This document shows, in pieces, positions 54,520 through 63,900 of a stretch of DNA of 64,000 nucleotides; the first letter of the stretch is position 1, and every line of letters begins with the position of its first letter. Below the pieces are notes generated by a model. It did no database searches, was not told where the DNA came from, and saw only the letters and a list, made by a program, of their open reading frames with translations. Both the position numbers and the translations under genes were made by a program. This DNA is from Granulicella paludicola (GTDB lineage: Bacteria; Acidobacteriota; Terriglobia; Terriglobales; Acidobacteriaceae), in NCBI RefSeq assembly GCF_025685545.1, contig NZ_JAGSYC010000024.1, forward strand, positions 434,001 through 498,000. The letters run 5' to 3'.

Positions 54520-54837
54520 GTGATTCGTCAATTCGCAATAGCAGTGATGCTCAGCGCATTCGCTTTTATCGCAACGCCCGCACACTCTCAGGCCGGAGCC
54601 GCCACCTACAAGGCAAAATGCATGATGTGTCATGCCGCCGATGGCTCAGGTAACACCCCGGCGGGCAAGTCGATGGCGGCTATCCCCTTTAGCTCCCCCG
54701 CAATCCTTCGGGCATCCGACGCAGATCTCATCGCAGCTACCACCAACGGCAAAGGCAAGATGCCGGCTTATAAGAGTCAGCTGACCGCACCCCAGATCGC
54801 CGGGGCTATCGCATACATACATACACTGCAAAAATAG
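54520..54837 (+). CDS. Class I cytochrome c, small
   Basis: A 105-residue periplasmic mono-heme cytochrome. A signal peptide (QFAIAVMLSAFAFIATPAHS) precedes heme motif CMMCH with GxG context (AADGSGNTPAGKS). The distal methionine is likely in GKMPAYKSQLT, and QIAGAIAYIHTLQK is the last helix. The GTG at 54520 is chosen because AAGGAG lies six bases before it; the longer frame starts at 54493. The next gene begins 10 bases after its stop, so the two are a pair divergent from the hydrogenase. It may shuttle electrons from the membrane cytochrome below. Confidence 0.88.
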   Translation: MIRQFAIAVMLSAFAFIATPAHSQAGAATYKAKCMMCHAADGSGNTPAGKSMAAIPFSSPAILRASDADLIAATTNGKGKMPAYKSQLTAPQIAGAIAYIHTLQK

Positions 54838-54847
54838 GTGAGGTTCG

Positions 54848-56278
54848 ATGCCGAGTGCAGGATCGTTCCGCGAGAGCTGGCTCCGTCCCTTCTTCTTCTA
54901 CGGAAACAACTGGCTGAGCCTGATCGGTGGGGGTATTACAACCGCCTCCGCAATGGTGCTGGTCGGCTTCTGGGTGGTGGCTGTCTTTGGCCATGGCGGA
55001 TCATCGAATCCATACCTGGGAATACTCTTCGATCTTCTCCTCCCAGGAGTATTCATTCTGGGCCTGATCCTGATTCTTGTTGGGATTCTTCTAAGGCGGA
55101 GTTTCCTTCTTTCTACAGATCAGGTTCCTTCATTTTTCCCCGAAGTCAGCATTCATGATCCTGTCTTCAGGCACGGACTCGACATCGCCGTAGCCGCGAC
55201 CTTTATCAACTTCATCATCGTCGGTATCTGTTGCTATCGTGGCGTCGCCTACATGGACACGGTGTCGTTCTGCGGGAACACCTGCCACGTCATGGCACCA
55301 GAAAATGCCGCGTACCACGTCTCATCGCATGCAGGTGTCGCCTGCACTGAGTGTCATGTTGCGCCAGGAACCGCTGGCTATATTCACGCCAAGGTCAACG
55401 GCACCAAGCAGCTTTTCATGGTCCTGGTGGATCACTACCCCAGGCCGATCATGGCGAACCACAAAGTGCCTGTGGCGAGCTCAACATGTCTCAACTGCCA
55501 CAATGCGAATGCAGAGTTGGGAGACAAACTTGTTGTGACCCAGTCTTTTGCCGATGACGCGGTAAATACTCAGACCTCCAGCGTGACCGTCCTCCACGTT
55601 GGTGGAAAAGATGCGCTGGGTCATCTCAGCGGCATCCACGGCGCCCATCTGGGCAAGATCGAATACGTCTCCACGGATAATGAAGATCAGAATATCCCGT
55701 GGGTCCGCAAGACCAATTCTGACGGGTCCACGACGGAATTTGTCGTTGCTGGCGCACCAACACCTAACACCGCGAGCCCGCGGCTCATGGATTGCATTGG
55801 CTGTCACAATCGCGCGGCCCACTCCTTCGATACAGCTGAAGGCGCTCTCAACAAGATGATGGCGCAGGGAAGTCCAAGCTCATCTTTGCCATTCCTTCAC
55901 AAAGAAGGGCTACTCCTCTTGAATGGAAAATATGTATCCCAAAGCGAAGCGAAGGCGCGTATCGCCTCCAGCCTCGTCACTTTCTATCGCTCACAGTATC
56001 CGTCCGTTTGGAATCAGCAGCGACCGGCCGTTCAAACTTCGGCCGATACTCTCGTCAAGATCTATATGAGCAATGTGTTCCCCGCGATGAATGTTCGCTG
56101 GGGTACGCATCCCAATAACATTGGTCACACCGATTCGCTCGGCTGTTTTCGTTGTCATGACGGAAACCACACGAGTACGGCTGGGAAGACGATCACGAAC
56201 GACTGCTCCATTTGCCACAACCTGGTGGTATCAAACGAAGCGCACCCCAAAGTGCTGACCGATCTCGGTATGAATTAG
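54848..56278 (+). CDS. Membrane-anchored multiheme cytochrome, NapC/NirT-like
   Basis: A 476-residue cytochrome with three N-terminal membrane helices (WLSLIGGGITTASAMVLVGF, LLPGVFILGLILILVGILL, AVAATFINFIIVGICC), followed by a periplasmic heme domain. Five normal hemes are CTECH, CLNCH, CIGCH, CFRCH and CSICH. The first is an unusual C142-GNT-C146-H147, a CX3CH spacing, in FCGNTCHVM. The conserved context (SPHA-like HAGVACTECHVAPG) resembles quinol-oxidising NapC/NrfH proteins. It could take electrons from the quinone pool to the small cytochrome and onward. The start is the ATG at 54848, ten bases after the small cytochrome gene. It overlaps the convergent dehydrogenase gene by four bases. 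Confidence 0.85.
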   Translation: MPSAGSFRESWLRPFFFYGNNWLSLIGGGITTASAMVLVGFWVVAVFGHGGSSNPYLGILFDLLLPGVFILGLILILVGILLRRSFLLSTDQVPSFFPEVSIHDPVFRHGLDIAVAATFINFIIVGICCYRGVAYMDTVSFCGNTCHVMAPENAAYHVSSHAGVACTECHVAPGTAGYIHAKVNGTKQLFMVLVDHYPRPIMANHKVPVASSTCLNCHNANAELGDKLVVTQSFADDAVNTQTSSVTVLHVGGKDALGHLSGIHGAHLGKIEYVSTDNEDQNIPWVRKTNSDGSTTEFVVAGAPTPNTASPRLMDCIGCHNRAAHSFDTAEGALNKMMAQGSPSSSLPFLHKEGLLLLNGKYVSQSEAKARIASSLVTFYRSQYPSVWNQQRPAVQTSADTLVKIYMSNVFPAMNVRWGTHPNNIGHTDSLGCFRCHDGNHTSTAGKTITNDCSICHNLVVSNEAHPKVLTDLGMN

Positions 56279-57291
56279 TCGAAGGTAAGCACAACCCGCG
56301 CAGCTACATCCCCATGCTCGAGACGCTTGAAGATATTGTTGATCTCGGACAGCGGTTGGAGTTCAATATCCGCTTTGACCTTGCCTTTCGCGGCAAAGTC
56401 TAGCGCTTCAGCCATGTCCGCGCGAGTCCCAACAAAAGATCCGCGAATCGTGATGCAGTTCGCGACGACATCGAATAGCGGCACGGGGAAGTCTCCTGGC
56501 GGCAGCCCCACGAGCGCACAAGTGCCGCGTCTGCGCGTCATCCCAATCCCTTGCTTAAATGCGATTAGCGAAGGTGCAGTAATTAACACGCCATGCGCTC
56601 CGCCGCCAGTCTCCCTCTTTAATTCGATAGCCGGATCGCTTTCCTTCGCATTGAAAACCAGGTCTGCACCAAGTGTTTTTGCTAGTGCCAGTTTTTGATC
56701 ATCGATGTCCACCGCACACACCAGCAAACCCATCGCCTTCGCATATTGGATGGCAAGGTGACCGAGACCGCCACAACCGGATATTGCGATCCACTGCCCG
56801 GGCTTCGCTTGTGTCTCCTTTATGCCCTTGTAGGTGGTGATGCCGGCACAGATGAGCGGTGCAACTTGCGTTGGCGAGAGCCCTTTGGGAATGTGGGCGA
56901 CATAGTTCGGGTCGGCAAGGATGTATTCTGCGAAACCACCGTTGACGGAGTATCCCCCGAAGCGTGCTTCTGGGCAGACAGTCTCCCATGCGCTGAGGCA
57001 GTACTCACAGTGCCCGCAAGCCGAATAGAGCCAGGGAACGCCTACGCGATCGCCTTCCTTGACGAGTGTGACTCCAGGACCGACCTCGCAAATAATACCG
57101 ACCGCCTCATGACCCGGAATGAACGGAGGCCTAGGTTTCAATGGCCAGTCACCATTCGCGGCGTGAAGGTCTGTATGGCAGACTCCGCAGGCTTCCGTCT
57201 TGACGACAATCTGCCCAGCCCCAGCTGTAGGTATTTCCCACTCCCGCAAGACAAGTGGCTTTCCAAATGCCTCAACGACCGCTGCGTTCAT
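56275..57291 (-). CDS. Zinc-dependent alcohol dehydrogenase, AdhP-like
   Basis: A 338-residue NAD-dependent MDR enzyme oxidising primary alcohols or reducing aldehydes. The catalytic zinc site has TEACGVCHTDLHAANGDWP, then GHEAVGIICEVGPGV. The structural zinc has CGHCEYCLSAWETVC. The Rossmann motif is ISGCGGLGHLAIQYAKAMG. The ATG at 57291 fits the family start (MNAAVVEAFGKPLVLREW) and has AGAGGA six bases before it; the longer frame to 57375 is not needed. Full length. It is convergent with the multiheme cytochrome and may have nothing to do with it. Confidence 0.92.
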   Translation of the reverse strand: MNAAVVEAFGKPLVLREWEIPTAGAGQIVVKTEACGVCHTDLHAANGDWPLKPRPPFIPGHEAVGIICEVGPGVTLVKEGDRVGVPWLYSACGHCEYCLSAWETVCPEARFGGYSVNGGFAEYILADPNYVAHIPKGLSPTQVAPLICAGITTYKGIKETQAKPGQWIAISGCGGLGHLAIQYAKAMGLLVCAVDIDDQKLALAKTLGADLVFNAKESDPAIELKRETGGGAHGVLITAPSLIAFKQGIGMTRRRGTCALVGLPPGDFPVPLFDVVANCITIRGSFVGTRADMAEALDFAAKGKVKADIELQPLSEINNIFKRLEHGDVAARVVLTFD

Positions 57292-57556
57292 CTGCTTCCT
57301 CTTAGGCTTTGACACCAAAAGCGCATTTGCGCTCATTCGAAGCGCTGAAGCTTTTTCAGAGAAGGGTTCACTCATCTGCAGTTCCTCATTTCGAAATCAT
57401 AACGACTTGGGTAGAGCGTCTCTGTCCCAGCCGTCTTCACTTTGGCCGTGCGTTCAATATCATTCTGGATAGATTGTGGGCACGCTTCCGATATCAAGCT
57501 GAGTTGTCTTGCTCTATCGTGCTCGCACCTGGATCCAGCAACCTTCATTTCGATAG

Positions 57557-58438
57557 TTACTCCACCGTCAGTGATTTGGCTTGACGTCTATCTTTAGGAA
57601 CTTCCTCTAACTCGCCAATCCAACCCAGATCTTTTCCACCGAACATGTTGTGATGAACGAAATCTCTCAGATCCCGTCTGACGCGAACACCTTCGACTGC
57701 AGGCTCTACGGGGTAGCCCAGGCCGCAGGCAAACGCAATCTTCATCGGCGGCGCAATCTTCAGGATTCGTGCCACCTCAACCTCTACGCGGCTATCGCTA
57801 AATACGGTCAATACATGCATACCGAGAGCAAGTGACTCCGCCATCAGCCACATATTCTCCATCACGCATCCGAGCCCCATGAGACCGAGGGTGTCGCCCT
57901 CCGAACCAGGTGCGCGTGTTCCGGCATCGTATAGCACAATGAGCAAGAGACTAGGTTGCAGGAATGATTTGCCTAAATAAGTCAGCTGCGACCGATACTC
58001 AGACTCAGGATTCCAGGCCTCCGGATCAACCCAGGCGCGAGGATAAAGGGAGGCCATGGTTCCGATCTTTCTCTCGCGCAACTCCGCTTCGCTCGTCGAT
58101 AGCAGGGCATAGTTTTCTTTGAGATAAGCCTCAGACATTTCAGCTGGGAGCTGCTCGATCGAGGCCAGCGTTATTGCGTCGTCAACGACAATAATCTCGA
58201 AGTTCTGCATGTTATTAGGTGTTGGAGCCCATCGAGCAGCTTCAAGTACCTTTGCCAGGTTCGCGCCCGAAATTCTTCGCTCAGGATTGAACATGCCTCT
58301 ACTTGAATGTCGTCTCCGGATCAAAGCTAGTAGTGGACCACTCTCTGTGCTCAGTACTTGATCATTCACCGTCTTCTTCGCTTCTGTTTTCACGCTGGGC
58401 CTCGCGATGATCGTCCGTGCATATTTAGACCTTTTCAT
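57557..58438 (-). CDS. Nitroreductase-family flavoprotein
   Basis: A 293-residue FMN-binding oxidoreductase. RRRHSSRGMFNPERRISGAN is the N-terminal FMN motif. ARWAPTPNNMQNFEIIVV carries the usual (S/T)xxN stretch, and GLGCVMENMWLMAESLALGM is the dimer-helix region; PVEP near the end follows. A longer middle (YLGKSFLQPSLLLIVLYDAG) and a 30-residue N-terminal tail are unlike the small NfsB type, so the substrate is open. The true start may lie inside the first 40 residues. Between it and the kinase gene the 277 bases (58439-58715) hold no supported gene. Confidence 0.85.
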   Translation of the reverse strand: MKRSKYARTIIARPSVKTEAKKTVNDQVLSTESGPLLALIRRRHSSRGMFNPERRISGANLAKVLEAARWAPTPNNMQNFEIIVVDDAITLASIEQLPAEMSEAYLKENYALLSTSEAELRERKIGTMASLYPRAWVDPEAWNPESEYRSQLTYLGKSFLQPSLLLIVLYDAGTRAPGSEGDTLGLMGLGCVMENMWLMAESLALGMHVLTVFSDSRVEVEVARILKIAPPMKIAFACGLGYPVEPAVEGVRVRRDLRDFVHHNMFGGKDLGWIGELEEVPKDRRQAKSLTVE

Positions 58439-58715
58439 GAATGGCTGCCAATCAGCAGGTCACTATGGCTCATCGTCTTTTTGGGGCCTCTTGTTTGCAT
58501 ACTCCCGCTGCGCAGGCGATGGATGATTTGGCAATGGCGCCAATTCTTCCTGAAAGCCAGGATGTTACCGACCACCCGAATGGGCAACTGAAGGCTGCCC
58601 GTGACGTTGCGCGTATCTCGTAATACGCCACGTCATGATGGCTCAAGTGACCTTCGTGACCTGACAACTATGAGGTGCCGCAGTCGCATTTTTTGCAGAC
58701 TGGAATACGCTCTCC

Positions 58716-60140
58716 CTAACCGACCAACGGCCGCGGGCTAGTGTTTTGAGTGCTCCGCGGGAAATGCACCGTGAGGGAAGTGCCTCGTGCCACTGCGCTC
58801 CTGACAGAGATTTGAGCTTCGTGTGCGTTCGCGATCCACTTGGCAATTGCCAGACCGAGTCCGCTTCCCTCCACAACGCAACGTGACGGATCTGCCCGAT
58901 AAAAACGATTGAAGATAAAGGGAACTTCTGCTTCGGATATGCCAATCCCGTCATCGCAGACCGCCAGGGCCAGCTGACCATCCACGAGGTGCAGGGTTAT
59001 GTCGATCATGCCTTTTGGCTTGGAGTATTTGATCGCGTTATCTATCAGGATCCATAGGAGGCGTTTCAGGTAGGCGGCGTCTCCCAGGACGATGTCTTCT
59101 AGCTGCTGAGCGTGATTGAATAGCGTGAGACCGCTCTCAGCTACGAGTGGGCGTGCCATGTCGCAAACCTCTTCGGCGAGGGCGGTAAGGCTCACGGGCA
59201 CGCGAGTCAGAGTCTGTGGCAGGGAGTCCGCGCGCGCGAGTGAGAGCATGTCTTCGAGCAGCACTGTCGCCTTGGCCACCTCTTCGACTATATCCTCCAG
59301 AGCCTGACGGCTCTCTGGATCGGTTCTGGGATTGCGAAGTGCGATTTCGGCCACGGTGCGCGTGAAGGAGAGAGGGCCGCGGAGTTCATGCGATGCATCC
59401 GCGGTGAAGCGTTTGATTTGATTTACTGAAGATTCGAGCCGGTCCAGCATGGCATTGCATGTCTCGGCGAGGCGCTGAAGTTCATCGCCTGTGGGGGAGA
59501 CAGGAATGCGCTCAGAGATGTTGCCGATGCTGATAGAGCGCGCGGTCTCAGCAATGGCCCCGACGGGCTTGAGAGCGCGACGGCTCACCCAATAGCCGCT
59601 TCCTGATGAAATCAGCAGCAGCAGAGGGCATGCGGCGAGTAAGCCCCAAAGGAAGCTGTTCATGACGAGCACGTTGCCGGCATCCGGTGCGGCCGCCATC
59701 AGTATGTAGTGTTGGTCATTCAAGTCAAATGGCTTTGCTAAGACCCAGAAGCTTTGCCCTGCTGATGAAACAGACACAAACGAGGCCAAAGAATCTTGCG
59801 TGACTCGAGGCCAACAAAAACTCTGCGCTGCTGCCGAGGGGGAAGAGAACGCTTGTGTTCCGTCCCTGTGGAAGGCTTCCATCAGACCGTTGCCTGTCGC
59901 GTGTGCGAAGTCCGCAAAATCCTGGTCGCGGTCAGAGGGGGCAGCTGCCTGGTCGCGCGTGAGTACCTCTTCGAGTCGGTCTAAGCGTCGGACTAATGTC
60001 TGACGGCGTTCACTCGTCAACGTGGAGCGCAGGTTTGCCCACATGCTGATGCCGAAGAGGATAAAACCCGCAAAAAATACGCTGCCGAACCATAGCGTAA
60101 GGCGAAGCGAGATGGACGCACGATTCTGTAGCATAAGCAT
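58716..60140 (-). CDS. Sensor histidine kinase
   Basis: A 474-residue membrane kinase. Two membrane helices (LRLTLWFGSVFFAGFILFGI and FLWGLLAACPLLLLIS) flank a periplasmic sensor of about 140 residues. A HAMP region (SRRALKPVGAIAETARSIS) leads to the phosphoacceptor helix FTADASHELRGPLSFTRTVA. The ATPase has LIDNAIKYSKPKG (N box), CDDGIGI (G1) and GSGLGLAIAKWI (G2). The ATG at 60140 is just after the regulator's TGA (60143), so the pair is translated together. It resembles CusS/QseC-like kinases; the ligand is unknown. Confidence 0.92.
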   Translation of the reverse strand: MLMLQNRASISLRLTLWFGSVFFAGFILFGISMWANLRSTLTSERRQTLVRRLDRLEEVLTRDQAAAPSDRDQDFADFAHATGNGLMEAFHRDGTQAFSSPSAAAQSFCWPRVTQDSLASFVSVSSAGQSFWVLAKPFDLNDQHYILMAAAPDAGNVLVMNSFLWGLLAACPLLLLISSGSGYWVSRRALKPVGAIAETARSISIGNISERIPVSPTGDELQRLAETCNAMLDRLESSVNQIKRFTADASHELRGPLSFTRTVAEIALRNPRTDPESRQALEDIVEEVAKATVLLEDMLSLARADSLPQTLTRVPVSLTALAEEVCDMARPLVAESGLTLFNHAQQLEDIVLGDAAYLKRLLWILIDNAIKYSKPKGMIDITLHLVDGQLALAVCDDGIGISEAEVPFIFNRFYRADPSRCVVEGSGLGLAIAKWIANAHEAQISVRSAVARGTSLTVHFPRSTQNTSPRPLVG

Positions 60141-60142
60141 CT

Positions 60143-60820
60143 TCAGGGTTGCTCGCTGCGCAGCGTATATCCCACGCCTCGGACGGTATGTAGCAGGGAA
60201 CCCTCCGAGGGAATGCTGATCTTGGCCCGCAGCGCACGGATGAACACGTAGAGGCTGTCGAAACTCACATCTGCGCCCGGCCCCCAACCCTCGTCGATCA
60301 GGACATCGTGGGGCACGATCGTTCCGGCGCGTCGAATCAGCACATCGAGCAGAGCACATTCCGTGCGGGTGAGCGCTTCGATCCGCTCGCCCCGCTGCAG
60401 CTCGCACAGATGCGTCCGCAGTGTCAGATCCTCGAACTGCACGGTCTGAGGCTCGACGTGAGGGATTCGCCGCTCCGTTGCCCGTACCTTGGCGAGCAGC
60501 ACATCCAGCACGAATGGCTTTGTGAGGTAGTCGTCCGCACCCGCGTCGAGTCCGTAGATGATGTCTTCCATGGAGTCCCGTGCAGAGACGAGGATCGTCT
60601 GAGTGCGCAGCCGCTCTTCGCGAAGAGAGCGGATCACCGTGAAGCCGTCCATCTTCGGGAGCATCACGTCCAGCAGCATCAAATCGTAGACGGCTGTTCG
60701 ACCGAGTCGCAATGCCTGATCGCCATCATAGGCAACCGACACTGTATGCCCTTCGTTTTCGAGCGCGCGCCCCATGTGGTTTGCTAGGCTGCGCTTGTCT
60801 TCTGCGATCAAAATGCGCAT
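60143..60820 (-). CDS. OmpR/PhoB-family response regulator
   Basis: A 225-residue regulator. The receiver has the acidic pair in LIAEDKRSL, the phosphorylated Asp in LLLDVMLPKMDGFTV, the threonine/serine in LVSARDS and the lysine in YLTKPF. The winged-helix domain has ERIEALTRTECALLDVLIRR and DSLYVFIRALRAKISIPSEG, ending in VGYTLR. Direct CTTAG repeats lie just upstream, between it and the divergent TonB receptor gene, and are likely its binding site. Confidence 0.94.
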   Translation of the reverse strand: MRILIAEDKRSLANHMGRALENEGHTVSVAYDGDQALRLGRTAVYDLMLLDVMLPKMDGFTVIRSLREERLRTQTILVSARDSMEDIIYGLDAGADDYLTKPFVLDVLLAKVRATERRIPHVEPQTVQFEDLTLRTHLCELQRGERIEALTRTECALLDVLIRRAGTIVPHDVLIDEGWGPGADVSFDSLYVFIRALRAKISIPSEGSLLHTVRGVGYTLRSEQP

Positions 60821-60873
60821 TTGATCTCTAAGCCTATGTAGGCAAGATCAATATTCGATGAAATGGGTTTGAG

Positions 60874-60901
60874 CTTAGTCACTTCCTTAGGTTGTGCTTA
60901 G
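60874..60901. promoter_or_regulatory. Three CTTAG direct repeats, probable response-regulator operator
   Basis: CTTAG occurs at 60874-60878, 60886-60890 and 60897-60901, spaced 12 and 11 bases, about one helical turn, as is usual for OmpR-family dimers. An inverted CTAAG is at 60828-60832. The repeats lie between the divergent regulator gene (60820) and the TonB receptor gene (60987). The role is inferred from spacing and position. Confidence 0.6.
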
Positions 60902-60986
60902 ATTCAGCTGCCACACTCCATCTTGTCCCGCGCCTTACCCTTGCCATTGTTGCTCTGCAGGAGCGCGCCGGACGCAGGAGAGTATT

Positions 60987-63900
60987 GTGTTCATCCATCT
61001 TCGCCATTGGACTCGCCGGCATATTGCCCTGACTTTCTTTGTTGGCTTCCTTGCATTGGTTACAACATCACGTGTTCTCGCGCAGGCAGCCGACGCGAGG
61101 GCCACCATCCAGGGCAACGTCCTGGATGCTGGCGGCGCTGCTGTACCCGGCGCACAGCTAAAGCTCGCCCCCGTGCCTCTTACTGTGGTTTCGGACGATC
61201 ATGGCATGTACCGCATGACGAACGTTCCGGCTGGTATGTACACGCTTACCGTCTCTTACGTGGGTTTCGCACCGCTGACCTCGGACGTCACGGTCCTCTC
61301 GGGACAGACGGTGAATCTGGATTTGACCTTAAAGGTCGCGAACGCCAGCCAGGAGATTCTCGTCACCGCCTCGCGCGCTCATGGCGAAGCCGAGTCTATT
61401 AACGAAACGCGCACGGCCGACAACATCATGCAAGTCATGCCGTCCGAGGTCATCACGAGTCTGCCGAATGCCAACGTCGCCGATGCTATCGGCCGCTTCC
61501 CGTCGGTCACACTCTATCGCATCGAAGGTGAGGGTGTGTACATTCAGGTGCGCGGAACCGAACCGCGCCTGACGAACGTGACAGTCGACGGCATCACGAT
61601 CCCAGCGCCTGAGCCTACCGTTCGCCAGGTCCGCCTAGATATCATCCCTTCCGGCATGGTCGACTCGATTCAGATGAACAAGACGCTGCTCGCGAACATG
61701 GACGGAAACGGCATCGGTGCAAGTGTCAACCTCAAGAGCAAGGAAGCCAGCGACCGCCCAACGCTCGACCTCTACGGCGACGGCGGGCATACCAATATTA
61801 TGAATGGCCGCGGCTCATATGACTTCGGCGGCACCAGCGGCAAGCGCTTCGGTGCAAGCAAACGCTTTGGCTTGCTCGGCAACGCGGTGTTCGACTACAA
61901 CGGCCGCGGTATCGATAACATTCAGCCCGCGCTCGATCCGCTGTCAACGTATGCGACTCCGTTCTACGACAACAACACCATCCGCGAGTATCGCTACTAC
62001 CGTACACGCTATGGATTCGATGGAAGCGCTGACTATCGCCTAAGCGACAGCACTGGATTTTATGCGCACGGCTTCTACTCGGATCTGAAGGACTATGGCG
62101 ACAAGTGGTACTACGAACCGGTCTCTGCAGCGCTTACCGGCACAGCTTCGAATACGGTCTACCCCACTGCCACTTCGAAGGGTTCCGCGCCAAAGTTCTA
62201 CACCTCGAGCAAGCGCCCGAATGCTTCGGTGGGCACGATCATCCTCGGCGGTCGCACTGTACATAAGGACTCTCTCTTCACATACCAAGTCTCAGCTTCG
62301 CGCTCTTATGAAAAGGACTCGGCTGGCAATCCCAAGGCTGACTTTTCCTGGGTGGGCGCCACGAATTATTGCAACTATATTCCTGCACAACAGACCGACC
62401 TGTATCACCCACACTTTGGGAATTGCGATAACAGCAACACGTCTCCGTTGCTGAATGCATCCAACTGGCAGTTCAAGGACATTACGATCTCGACGGGACA
62501 GAATGCGCAACTCAATCTCACAGCGCAGACCTCCTACGCCAAGAACTACAGCTGGTGGGGTCACTTCGGCACCTTCGAGGCTGGACTCAAGTTCTCAAAC
62601 GCGCACCAAAGCCAGGATTCGACTGAGACCGTCTATGACGGCTTCCCAACGGCCTCGGCCCCTTTGATGAGTGCGTTGCTGGATACGTTCAACAATACGG
62701 ATTACTTCAATGGCACGTACTTCGGCGGCCAGTACGGCAAGGTGTCGAATTTTAGCTCCGCGCAGGCCTATACGTTGAACAACTACACAGGTTACGTCGA
62801 TGCGCAGAAGACCGTCGCCGATCGTTACCCGAATCTCTTTCATACGGTAGAGCAGATCACTGCGGGCTATCTTATGAACACCGTTGACCTCGGCAAGCTC
62901 CATATCAATACAGGCATCCGCATCGAGAGCACTCGCACGATGACCTTCGGTTATAACCTCACGTTCTACGGAACGAGCGGCAAGGCCGGAGCGCCGTGTG
63001 CTTCCTCTCCCAATGCTCCAGCCGTGGGAACGAGCTGCTACACCGCAGTTGGTACGAACAACAACCCGTCTTACGTCGATGTGCTGCCAAGCGTTGAAGC
63101 GCGCTACTCCCTCACCACGAACTCGGCTTTGCGCGGCGTCGTCTCACGCGGTGTTGCTCGGCCTGATCCGTATCAGCTTGTACCCTATGTCACGGAAGAC
63201 TCGACTGCGAGCCCCATCGCTGTGAGCATCGGTAATCCGAGCCTTCGTCCCGAACATGCCAACAACTACGACGTGTTGTACGAGGACTACCTGCAACCTC
63301 TCGGTCTGGTGCAGGCGGGCTTCTTCTTCAAACAACTCCAGGCGCCGCAGGTGGTGACGACTTTGCCAAGCGGCCTGAACCTCGCAAACTTTCCAGCAAA
63401 CTACTTTCCGACCTCGGTGCAGTCGGTACTCGCGCAGTATCCGGGCGATGCGATCACCCAGTACACAAATGGTCAGAATGCGTATATCTATGGTCTGGAG
63501 CTCAGCTTCCAACAACACTTCAACTACCTGCCGGGTATCCTCAAGGGTCTTGGCCTGCAAGCAAACTACAGCTACACGGCGTCGCGCGAAAAGGGTCTGC
63601 CGTTGCGTAACGACCACCCCACAACGATCGACCAGTCGCCGAATACCTGGAAGATCAATCCAACCTATGACACCAAGCGCTTCTCGGCGCGCGTAGGTTT
63701 GGCATACGACCAGGCGAGTCTTTTTACCTACAACTATGTCTCACCCAGCTACGTAAGCGGAGCAGACCCCAGCGGACTCGGTACGAAGGGGCCGTCGGGC
63801 GATGTGTTCACACTCACGCACTTCCAAGTGGATGCGCAGGCGAGCTATCGCTTCTATAAAGGGTTCACCGCGGTGGTCTCTGGTCTCAACCTCAATAATG

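Noticed and set aside
58441-58623. A 60-codon plus-strand frame between the nitroreductase and kinase genes
   Set aside because: No Shine-Dalgarno or known domain; it is short and lies between minus-strand genes.
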